Positions 52,277 to 59,538 of a stretch of DNA of 64,000 bases are shown piece by piece. The DNA is from Parafrigoribacterium_A soli. GTDB taxonomy: Bacteria; Actinomycetota; Actinomycetes; Actinomycetales; Microbacteriaceae. Within the stretch, counting starts at the first letter, position 1. Each line of letters opens with the position of its first letter. Both the position numbers and the translations under genes were made by a program. Below the pieces are notes generated by a model. That model was not told where the DNA came from, searched no databases, and was given only the letters and a program-made list of their open reading frames with translations. The stretch spans positions 1 through 64,000 of the forward strand of contig NZ_JBELNZ010000002.1 of assembly GCF_040227235.1 (NCBI RefSeq), read 5' to 3'.

Positions 52277-52750
52277 ATGGCTCTGGAAAACGACACCCAG
52301 GCACCCGACTTCGAACTGGCGAACCAGTTCGGTGAGCATGTGCGGTTGAGTGATTTCCGAGGCAGGAAGCCGGTCGCACTGGTCTTCTTCCCCCTCGCCT
52401 TCTCGAGCACCTGCACGGGCGAACTGTGTGAGCTGCGCGACAACCTCTCCCTGTTCTCCGGCAGCGACGCCGAGCTGCTCGCCGTCTCCGTCGACTCCAA
52501 GGCGACCCTTCGCGCCTTCGCGGAGAAGGAGGGTTACGACTTCACCCTGCTCGCCGATTTCTGGCCGCACGGCGCCGTCGCCAAGGAGTACGGCGTGTTC
52601 CTCGAGCACAAGGGCTTCGCGAACCGCGCGAGCTTCCTCATCGACGTGCACGGAATCATCCGCGCGAGCTTCATCACCGCTCCGGGCGAACCCCGTTCGA
52701 TCGAGGCCTACCGGGCCGCGCTGGCCGAGCTCGCACCCGCCAAGGTCTAG
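52277..52750 (+). CDS. Peroxiredoxin (AhpE/BCP-like)
   Basis: A 157-residue thiol peroxidase reducing H2O2 and organic hydroperoxides. The peroxidatic Cys46 lies in FFPLAFSSTCTGELC, with a second Cys51 in a CX4C spacing like that of E. coli BCP. Mycobacterial AhpE, otherwise the closest family, has no Cys there. The enzyme may thus form an intramolecular disulfide. AAGGAAG precedes the ATG. It is followed by tRNA-Val. Confidence 0.94.
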   Translation: MALENDTQAPDFELANQFGEHVRLSDFRGRKPVALVFFPLAFSSTCTGELCELRDNLSLFSGSDAELLAVSVDSKATLRAFAEKEGYDFTLLADFWPHGAVAKEYGVFLEHKGFANRASFLIDVHGIIRASFITAPGEPRSIEAYRAALAELAPAKV

Positions 52751-52824
52751 CCGCGGCGGTTCGCACCGCGCATGTCCCTGTAAGCTATGGGGACGCCTTT
52801 TGGACGCTTCGCGTTCGAAAACGC

Positions 52825-52897
52825 GGGCCTTTAGCTCAGCTGGTAGAGCGCCACGTTTACACCGTGGATGTCATCGGTTCGATCCCGGTAGGGCCCA
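52825..52897 (+). tRNA. tRNA-Val (TAC)
   Basis: A 73-nt cloverleaf. The acceptor GGGCCTT pairs with AGGGCCC, the anticodon stem CCACG/CGTGG has loop TTTACAC and anticodon TAC, and the T-loop is TTCGATC. CCA is not encoded. TAAGCT upstream (about 52781-52786) is a possible -10. The convergent gene ends 3 bp away. Confidence 0.96.
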
Positions 52898-52899
52898 CC

Positions 52900-53583
52900 T
52901 CATGCGGTCTGGCGACGCACCATCTCGGCGATCCAGATCGGTGCGTACGGCGACGTGCAGTTTGGTGGCGTCGGATAGTCCTTGAGCACCTCGAGGCGTT
53001 CACCGATCGCCATCGCGCGGTCCCGGTATTCGGCGTGCTGAATGCCGATTGTCGCCAGGCAGGTATTCATCGCCCACTGCAGTCGATCGGGTGCATCCTT
53101 CATCTCTGCCTCGATCGTGTCGAGCAGTCCGGGCAGGTCGAGACCACCCGGAGCCTTCGTCACGCGCTCGGAGGTCAGCGCCCAGCCCGCGCTCGCGACT
53201 ATCGGATCGGCATCGGCGAACCAGTGCACACGCAGTTCCTCCGAATGAGGGCTCTTCTTGATCACGTAGTTCACGAGCCAGTCGAGCACCTTCGGAATCC
53301 GCGCTTCTCGCAGCATCGCGTCGAGTTCTGACGCATCGAAGGCCTTTGGCCGACAGATGAGGATCGCCACAAGCCGCGCCGGAGTGTTGCCGGTCGTCCA
53401 GAGTTCTCGTGCGAGTTCGTGCTGCGTGCCGAGTCGCTTGGCGAGCGCGCGCAGCTGGCTGAGGTTCACCCCGTGGTCATCGCCGTGCCTCGCATTGACC
53501 GCGCGCACCTTCGGGTCGTCGAGAGCGGCCAGCTCCTCGAGAACCGCTGCCACTGTCATCTCGGGCGTCGTCAGCTGAGCCAC
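52900..53583 (-). CDS. DNA alkylation repair-like HEAT protein (AlkD family)
   Basis: A 227-residue all-helical AlkD-like protein with HEAT-like repeats, including HGVNLSQLRALAKRLGTQHE and LDWLVNYVIKKSPHSEELRV. AlkD members excise alkylated bases without base flipping, and some paralogues lack activity. The conserved tryptophan and acidic residues cannot be judged by eye. The C-terminal ~40 residues (CLATIGIQHAEYRDRAMAIG...) match the broader family. Confidence 0.85.
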   Translation of the reverse strand: MAQLTTPEMTVAAVLEELAALDDPKVRAVNARHGDDHGVNLSQLRALAKRLGTQHELARELWTTGNTPARLVAILICRPKAFDASELDAMLREARIPKVLDWLVNYVIKKSPHSEELRVHWFADADPIVASAGWALTSERVTKAPGGLDLPGLLDTIEAEMKDAPDRLQWAMNTCLATIGIQHAEYRDRAMAIGERLEVLKDYPTPPNCTSPYAPIWIAEMVRRQTA

Positions 53584-53665
53584 GGCAGCCTCCCTTTGTA
53601 GCCTGTGTCGCCAGCCTACGAGAACGGCGTGCCGTTGTCGCCCGTCTCACCGAGGCGGCAGCAAG

Positions 53666-55684
53666 CTACATCGCGGCGCCGATGTAGGAGTACTTGACGA
53701 ACACCTCGGATGCGATGCCCGCTTCCTCGAGCACACCCTGCACCGCGGTCAGCATGTACCGCGAGTCCCATCCCATGTAGAGGAAGTGGCTCTCGTCGAG
53801 TTCGTCCCAGTGGCCCTTCCACGACATCGCCTCGAAGATGGGGCCACCGCGACGGGCACTGAAGGCGACGACGGCGTCTCGTGAGTCGGCCCAGAGCCGC
53901 TTGAAGATGCGGTTGAAGAGGTACTTGACGTCGTATACCTCCCAGTGCTCACCGCGGTACTCGACGTACTCGAACTCCCGCTCCCAACCGAGCGGCCAGC
54001 CGCGTCTGCGCTGTGCGTCGAGGATGGGCGTTAGTCCGTCGTCGTCGATGTCGACCGTGGCCGGTTTCGCCCACACTTTCAAGAACTGGATGGTGAGGCG
54101 TGCGGTGCGGTCTGCGATCGCGGCGGTGCCCCAGGCATCCGTCTCGGTGAGCTCTCGCGTTGCCGCAAGAGCACTCTTCGCATACGCCGACGTGCGCTTT
54201 TCGGGGAACGAAGAGTCCAGCACCCGCTCGGCCAGTGGCTCTTCGAGCAGGGTCAGGTTACCGAGGGTCTCTGCCAGCGCCCGATGACTGTTCTGCTCAT
54301 CTTCGCTGTACTCGGACCACTGCTGCTCACCGTCGCCGGTCCAATCGTTGGCAGGCGCGAGCGGGAAGACGTGTTCGACGTCGAAGCCTTCGAGCGTGTC
54401 GACCTCCGCGAGGCGGCCGAGAACGTAGGCCGGGTGGGGGAGAGCGCCGTACTTGAGCGCCACGCGCACGCGATCGTCTGACGGCGTGATCCGCGCGATG
54501 GCGTTCGCGAGCCGGTCTGCACCGTGCTGTCGCGCACGGCAGAGCCTGGCCACCAGCCGGTTTGTCGTGAGCCCGACGGCGGTGCGACGGATAAGCAGCG
54601 ACTGGACGTTCTCCAGGGTCGCGATGAACGTGTTCTTGTCCGTGTTTGCGCGTACGTAATCGTGGTATGCCCGCATGATCAGCGGATACATTGCGCGGCC
54701 GAAGGTGTTGACATACCCGAGCTGGCGAGCCACCTGCTCGTCAGCGACCGTCGATGGATCGAGCAGCGCCCGGTACACCTCCGAGAACTCGCGCCACTCT
54801 GTGGCGTGCTGCCGAAGGATGTCGAAGTCGAGCCTCGGGAACCGGTTGCGGAAGGTGTCGTAGACGCCGCGGCCATCGCCCGTGTCGATTTCGCGGCCCG
54901 TCGTCATGACCATGTAGTGCCGCCAGAACGTCGCGATCGATTCGCCCGTGTTCTCCTCGATCGGGAGCCAGAACGCGTCTTCGATCTCGAGCTGCTCCGC
55001 GTGCGACAGGCCCATCAGCACGTAATTGTGGATGAGCTCGTGGTCGCGCAGGGGCTCGCCGGTGGAGTTCAGGCTCTCGAAGGTCTGCTGCGCGTTCGCG
55101 TCGGCGCCGAGGGTGATTGACACGTGCTCCAGTCGCTGCAGTCCCTGCCAGATGCGAGGCACCTCATCGGCGGGAACCTGGCTGCGGAAGAACGCGTAGT
55201 TGTCGTCAAATCGGGACTCGCGCGACTCGACATCCGCCGGACGCTGATCGAGCACGACACTCTCGTACACCTGAGCCCACTCGCGGTGGGGGAGCAGCTT
55301 GGTGCGTGAGGGCTCGGCTGCACGAACGAGCACCTTCCGCAGCTCTGCGGCGAGGTCGGGATTCGCTTGCTGCACGCTGTGCTGCAGCGCCGCAATCAGC
55401 AGCATGATCGTGGTGACGCGCTGCTGGCCGTCGATGAGCACGAGCTCGCCTGCGCCGTCGTGCGCGGCATCCGAATTCGCGGTCGAGAGGATCGAGCCGA
55501 TGAAATGCGTCTGGCGCTCGCCAGCGTCTGCAACGGCCCGGATGTCTGCCAGCAGCTTCTCGCAACCCCCGATGTCCCAGCGGTACTGGCGCTGGTACAC
55601 CGGCACCACGATGCTCGTTTCAGCGGCGGAAAGCCAGCGAATCGTGTTGACGGCGGTGGCGTCGACGTTCGTGGCTGCGCTCAT
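53666..55684 (-). CDS. DUF262/DUF1524 protein, GmrSD-like restriction nuclease
   Basis: A 672-residue protein. The N-terminal DUF262 (ParB-like) domain shows VPVYQRQYRW (28-37) and LIDGQQRVTTIMLLIA (about 81-96). A helical middle precedes a DUF1524 His-Me/HNH-like nuclease motif, FDVEHVFPLAPANDW (about 437-451), then LGNLTLLEEPL. The last ~120 residues (from about 552) are a separate domain I cannot name. In GmrSD the same two domains form a type IV system cutting modified phage DNA in an NTP-dependent way. A stand-alone defence role is inferred. The Met at 55684 has AAGGAG upstream. Confidence 0.87.
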   Translation of the reverse strand: MSAATNVDATAVNTIRWLSAAETSIVVPVYQRQYRWDIGGCEKLLADIRAVADAGERQTHFIGSILSTANSDAAHDGAGELVLIDGQQRVTTIMLLIAALQHSVQQANPDLAAELRKVLVRAAEPSRTKLLPHREWAQVYESVVLDQRPADVESRESRFDDNYAFFRSQVPADEVPRIWQGLQRLEHVSITLGADANAQQTFESLNSTGEPLRDHELIHNYVLMGLSHAEQLEIEDAFWLPIEENTGESIATFWRHYMVMTTGREIDTGDGRGVYDTFRNRFPRLDFDILRQHATEWREFSEVYRALLDPSTVADEQVARQLGYVNTFGRAMYPLIMRAYHDYVRANTDKNTFIATLENVQSLLIRRTAVGLTTNRLVARLCRARQHGADRLANAIARITPSDDRVRVALKYGALPHPAYVLGRLAEVDTLEGFDVEHVFPLAPANDWTGDGEQQWSEYSEDEQNSHRALAETLGNLTLLEEPLAERVLDSSFPEKRTSAYAKSALAATRELTETDAWGTAAIADRTARLTIQFLKVWAKPATVDIDDDGLTPILDAQRRRGWPLGWEREFEYVEYRGEHWEVYDVKYLFNRIFKRLWADSRDAVVAFSARRGGPIFEAMSWKGHWDELDESHFLYMGWDSRYMLTAVQGVLEEAGIASEVFVKYSYIGAAM

Positions 55685-55805
55685 CTGTATGTGTGTCTCC
55701 TTGGCCTCGGGCCATCCCAGTTTAGGCGGAGGTCGGCTGTTAGGCTGACCTAAGTTGGGCCTGTTAAAACGTGCTGGCCCCCAAGGAAAGGTAATAATCC
55801 GCCTC
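55685..55805. promoter_or_regulatory. Shared divergent promoter with an iron-box-like palindrome
   Basis: TTAGGCTGACCTAA (55740-55753) matches 14 of 19 positions of the DtxR/IdeR consensus when extended leftward. It also lies in a longer dyad, AGGTCGGC (55730-55737), 6 bp, GCTGACCT (55744-55751), with one mismatch. On the minus strand TAAACT (55719-55724) is a good -10 for the DUF262 gene, putting its -35 near 55742-55747. On the plus strand TTAAAA (55764-55769) puts the -35 at 55740-55746. The palindrome therefore covers both -35 regions. Confidence 0.5.
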
Positions 55806-56579
55806 ATGGGTTACATCAAATCCGCCGCTCTCGAAGAGACCGGCTACGTCGTGCTCGATCGCTACAACCAGGAGCTCGACCCCAAGGAATGGCTCGACCT
55901 CGAGTACGTCGACTGGAAGTCATCCGGCGAGACCCGCTTCGCGCCGCTCGCCAGCGCCAAGGGTGAGATCGAAGTAAACGGCTTCTGGAACCACAAGCCG
56001 CCGCGCACGGATAAGGACGGCGTGTGGATCCCGTCACAGGTCGAGAAGGCGCCGAATCTCACTCGTCGTGCGCAGGAGCCGGGCGCCAACGTCGGTCGCT
56101 GCCGCGTGATCGAACTGCAGCCGAACAGCTACGCAGACTGCCTGTACAACCTGCACCAGGACGATAACAACCGGCTCAACCCGGATGGCACCGGCTGGGT
56201 CGTGCGCGGCTTCTTCAACCTCACGGATGACGCGGACAGCTACTTCGTGTTGCGCGACAACCGCACGGACCCGAGCGTCGAGTACCGCATTGCGCTGCCG
56301 GCGGGGGCGCAGCTGATCGTGGACACGCAGCGTCTGTGGCACGCGACGACGCTCAACAGCCCGGAGCCCCGCTACTGCCTCATCACGTCGTGGGAGTCCG
56401 GTCCCGAGCTCGACGCGTACATCGCGAAGTACAACGGCAAGAGCCGCGTCCCCAACGTCGAGGTTCCGCAGGATCTGCTCGACGCCGGTCAGGTAGAGCA
56501 GGAGCGCCGCATCGCGGCCCGTGCCGCCTATTACGCGGCGAAGGGCCAGGCCGAGAAGGCCGCTATGAGCGAGGCCTGA
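55806..56579 (+). CDS. Unannotated protein with an Fe(II)/2-oxoglutarate oxygenase signature
   Basis: A 257-residue soluble protein that I do not recognise as a named family. It carries His117-x-Asp119 in LHQDDNNRL, a distal His179 in RLWHATTLN and Arg189 ten residues later in SPEPRYCLITSW. This is the order and approximate spacing of the facial triad and 2-oxoglutarate-binding Arg of Fe(II)-dependent oxygenases. The C-terminus (about 210-257) is helical and Ala/Glu-rich. A phytanoyl- or aspartyl-hydroxylase-like activity is possible. AAGGAAAGG lies 14 nt before the ATG. The upstream iron-box-like site is consistent with an iron enzyme. Confidence 0.75.
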   Translation: MGYIKSAALEETGYVVLDRYNQELDPKEWLDLEYVDWKSSGETRFAPLASAKGEIEVNGFWNHKPPRTDKDGVWIPSQVEKAPNLTRRAQEPGANVGRCRVIELQPNSYADCLYNLHQDDNNRLNPDGTGWVVRGFFNLTDDADSYFVLRDNRTDPSVEYRIALPAGAQLIVDTQRLWHATTLNSPEPRYCLITSWESGPELDAYIAKYNGKSRVPNVEVPQDLLDAGQVEQERRIAARAAYYAAKGQAEKAAMSEA

Positions 56580-56599
56580 TAGCCAGGAGATGATGCAGG

Positions 56600-56630
56600 A
56601 AGCCCCGGCCGTCTGGCCGGGGCTTCCGTG
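56600..56630 (+). terminator. Intrinsic terminator after the oxygenase-like gene
   Basis: AAGCCCCGGCC (56600-56610), GTCT loop, GGCCGGGGCTT (56615-56625) form a perfect 11-bp stem, followed by CCGTGCTTT. The symmetric stem may also serve the convergent gene ending at 56637. Confidence 0.85.
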
Positions 56631-56636
56631 CTTTGA

Positions 56637-57320
56637 TCACCAGGCGCTGGCGGGAGCCTTGACCATGGGTACCGGCGAGCGGTGCCAGCGGGAGCCGTTG
56701 CCGTAGTGGCTGCTGGCCCAGGGGGATGCCCAGATCGCCTGTTCGGTCACCTCCATGGGGGCCGAGGCGGCGAGGGCGGCGACGATCCCGCTGAAGCTCG
56801 GATTGCGATGGAGGTTCTCGGCCGCCTTCTGTGCCGCAATGGTGAGATTGGCATAGCTGCCAGTGCCGCCACCACCACCGGAACCGTAGCCGTTGTTCAT
56901 GGGGTTGTTGCGGTTCCACCAGCTGTTGGGGCCGTTCTCCTGCCGCATCCAGCGCACGAAGACGGTGATGTTCGCCTCGCTGGTCGGCCAGTGGCCGGAG
57001 ATGAGAACGAGTTTGGCCCAGTCGTAGTTGGTGCCGCTCGCGGCGAGTGTTGCGGGGCCAGCAGTGAGTGAATAGTCGTCGCGCGAGACCTTCTTCACGG
57101 CCGCGGTACCCGACACCGTCAGTGATTGCGCGTGCGCCGTGAGTTCGGCCTGCAGCTGCTCCGCGGCCGTCGGAGGGGCCGGCGGTGCAATGGCGAAGAG
57201 GGTGACCAGCATGAACGCGCCGCTCGCCGCGAGCACCGTAATGCGCCTGCGCGCTCGAGGCGCACCCGAACTTTGCATCGCGAGGCGAAGGGCGGAGAGC
57301 AGGCGAAGGATGGTGGTCAC
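56637..57320 (-). CDS. Secreted or membrane-anchored putative cell-wall hydrolase
   Basis: A 227-residue protein with a basic N-terminus (RARRR, 22-26), one hydrophobic segment (about 27-46) that may be a signal peptide or anchor, and an external domain. The conserved-looking core WMRQENGPNSWWNRNNPMNN (about 124-143) has a Glu128 flanked by aromatic residues, reminiscent of muramidase or glucosaminidase active sites. A Gly-rich loop and a helix (NLTIAAQKAAENLHRN) follow. No named family is certain; peptidoglycan cleavage is inference. It stands alone between a convergent gene and the acs pair. Confidence 0.72.
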   Translation of the reverse strand: MTTILRLLSALRLAMQSSGAPRARRRITVLAASGAFMLVTLFAIAPPAPPTAAEQLQAELTAHAQSLTVSGTAAVKKVSRDDYSLTAGPATLAASGTNYDWAKLVLISGHWPTSEANITVFVRWMRQENGPNSWWNRNNPMNNGYGSGGGGGTGSYANLTIAAQKAAENLHRNPSFSGIVAALAASAPMEVTEQAIWASPWASSHYGNGSRWHRSPVPMVKAPASAW

Positions 57321-57421
57321 AGTGTGGGGTGCGCCGGTGGTTTGGCCCGACGCGCACGGTACGGATCGGCAGCGAGAATATCAGAGCAGCCTGAAACGGC
57401 ACTGAGGATCCGGTCTCCCGG

Positions 57422-59443
57422 TTAGTTTGCACCCCCGACAGCGCTGGCCATTCCCGTGCGAATCAACTCCATCACTCCGGAGTCCGCCAGCGTGGTCACG
57501 TCGCCGTCGGGGCGACCCTCGGCCACATCGCACAGCAGTCGTCGCATGATCTTGCCGGAGCGCGTCTTCGGCAGTTCTGGCACGAGCACGACATCCCGTG
57601 GCTTGGCAATGGCGCCGATCGCCCTGGTGACGTGCGCGCGGAGTTCCTCGGCCAGGGCCGGTCCCGCGTTCAGATCCTCCGCACGCGCGGGAATGACGAA
57701 GACGGCCACCGCCTGACCCGTGGTCGCATCGGCGATGCCGACGGCGGCCGCCTCGCCCACCGCCGGATGCTCCAACAGGGCGGACTCGATCTCGATGGTC
57801 GACAGGCGGTGACCGGAGACGTTGATGACGTCGTCCACGCGGCCCAGCATCCAGATGTCGCCGTCCTCGTCGTATTTCGCGCCGTCGCCGGAGAAGTAAT
57901 AGCCCTGGTCGGCGAAGCGAGCCCAGTAGGAGTCGCGATAGCGCGTCGGGTTTCCCCACACCGTGCGCGCCATGCCCGGATAGGTGCCGTCGATCACGAG
58001 ATAGCCGCCGGACCCGCGGGGCACCTCGACGCCGTCCTCATCCACGACGAGCGTGCGCATGCCGGGGAGCGCACGCAGCGCCGAGCCGGGCTTGAGCGTC
58101 GAGGCTCCCGGAAGCGGCGCCATCACGGCGGCCCCCGTCTCCGACTGCCACCAGGTGTCAACGATGGGAGCGCGGGAGCCGCCGATCTGCTCGTGGAACC
58201 AGACCCAGGCCTCGGGGTTGATCGGTTCGCCCACCGAACCAAGCAGGCGGATGCTGGACAGGTCGTACTCGGCGGGCACGCCATCCGGGAACCAGGTCAT
58301 CAGGGTGCGGATGAGCGTGGGGGCGGTGTAGTAGGTGGTCACGCCGTAACGCTCGATGATCTCGAAGTGCCGAGCGTTGTGCGGGCTGTTTGCGGTCCCC
58401 TCGTACAGCACGGAGGTCGCACCGTTGGAGAGCGGACCATAGAGCACGTAGCTGTGGGCGGTGACCCAGGCGAGATCGGCGGTGCACCAGTACACGTCGC
58501 TCTCCTTGGCGTCGAACACCGCCCAGTGGCTCCACGATGCGTGCGTGAGGTAGCCGCCGCTCGTGTGCACGAGCCCCTTGGGCGTGCCCGTCGTGCCCGA
58601 GGTGTACATGATGAACAGGGGAGTCTCCGCGTCGAAGTACTCCGCCTCATGCACGTCGGACGCCGTGTCCACGACGTCGTGCCACCAGACGTCGCGCCCG
58701 GCGGTCCACGGGATGTTCGGGGTCTCCTCGCCGGTGCGGCGCACGACGAGCACGTGTTCGACGCTGTCGACGCCGGCGACGGCGGCATCCGCTGCGGCTT
58801 TCACCGCTGTGGCCTTGCCTCGGCGGTATTGGCCGTCGCTCGTGACGAGCAGCTTGGCTCCAGTGTCCTCGATCCTGAACCGCAGTGCCTCAGCCGAGAA
58901 GCCACCGAACACGAGCGAGTGGATCGCGCCGATGCGCGCGATGGCGAGCGTGACGATGATGGTTTCAAGGATGACCGGAAGGTAGACGACCACGCGGTCA
59001 CCCTGGGTGATGCCGAGTCCGATGAGCGCATTCGCCGCCCGCGCGACCTCCCGCTGCAGCTCGGCGTAGCTGAGGGAGCGACGATCGCCGGGTTCTCCTT
59101 CGAAGTGGAACGCGATTCGGTCGCCGTTGCCGGCGGCGACGTGCCTGTCGACGCAGTTCACCGCGACGTTGAGAGTGCCCCCAGAAAACCACTCCGCACG
59201 GGGGATCGAGAGCTCGCCAGAATCAGTTGGGGCGGCCGGCTCCCAGCTGTGCGTCTCTCGCCAGGGCTCACGCCAGTCAAGCCTGTCGGCCTGTTCCGCC
59301 CAGAAACCCACCGGATCCGCCGCGGCCCGTTCCCACAGGCTGCCATCCACGTTGGCGAGCGCGGCGAACTCGGCGGGCGCCGGATACCGCCTGGTCTCGT
59401 TCAGCAGGTTCAGGATGGTGGGCTGAGCGTCGATCCTAGGCAC
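57422..59443 (-). CDS. Acyl-CoA (acetyl/propionyl-CoA type) synthetase, second copy
   Basis: A 673-residue AMP-forming ligase converting a short-chain acid plus CoA and ATP to acyl-CoA. The P-loop motif is MYTSGTTGTPKG, the substrate-pocket tryptophan motif DTWWQSETG, the hinge region YFSGDGAKYDEDGDIWMLGR and catalytic Lys in LPKTRSGKIMRR. An N-terminal insert (ETHSWEPAAPTDSGELSIPR) distinguishes it from the copy upstream. The pocket Trp favours acetate, but other short acids are possible. It lies 95 bp behind the other synthetase on the same strand, probably a tandem duplicate that diverged. Confidence 0.92.
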   Translation of the reverse strand: MPRIDAQPTILNLLNETRRYPAPAEFAALANVDGSLWERAAADPVGFWAEQADRLDWREPWRETHSWEPAAPTDSGELSIPRAEWFSGGTLNVAVNCVDRHVAAGNGDRIAFHFEGEPGDRRSLSYAELQREVARAANALIGLGITQGDRVVVYLPVILETIIVTLAIARIGAIHSLVFGGFSAEALRFRIEDTGAKLLVTSDGQYRRGKATAVKAAADAAVAGVDSVEHVLVVRRTGEETPNIPWTAGRDVWWHDVVDTASDVHEAEYFDAETPLFIMYTSGTTGTPKGLVHTSGGYLTHASWSHWAVFDAKESDVYWCTADLAWVTAHSYVLYGPLSNGATSVLYEGTANSPHNARHFEIIERYGVTTYYTAPTLIRTLMTWFPDGVPAEYDLSSIRLLGSVGEPINPEAWVWFHEQIGGSRAPIVDTWWQSETGAAVMAPLPGASTLKPGSALRALPGMRTLVVDEDGVEVPRGSGGYLVIDGTYPGMARTVWGNPTRYRDSYWARFADQGYYFSGDGAKYDEDGDIWMLGRVDDVINVSGHRLSTIEIESALLEHPAVGEAAAVGIADATTGQAVAVFVIPARAEDLNAGPALAEELRAHVTRAIGAIAKPRDVVLVPELPKTRSGKIMRRLLCDVAEGRPDGDVTTLADSGVMELIRTGMASAVGGAN

Positions 59444-59538
59444 GCTCCACGGTAACCCGGGCGATTACGTCGTCGCGGCGGCGAAGCAATTCGGCGTAAC
59501 ACGCGGTAGCGCCGCTCGCCGTCGCCCCGGCCGCTGGC

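Noticed and set aside
53666..56579. Full defence island around the DUF262 gene
   Set aside because: Neighbours within 5 kb are housekeeping or metabolic (peroxiredoxin, tRNA, AlkD-like, acs), with no integrase, methyltransferase or other defence genes.
57632..59455. 607-codon plus-strand open frame
   Set aside because: It is antisense to an unmistakable acyl-CoA synthetase, with Arg/Gly/Val-rich composition and no domain. A similar frame at 59749-61575 opposes the second synthetase.
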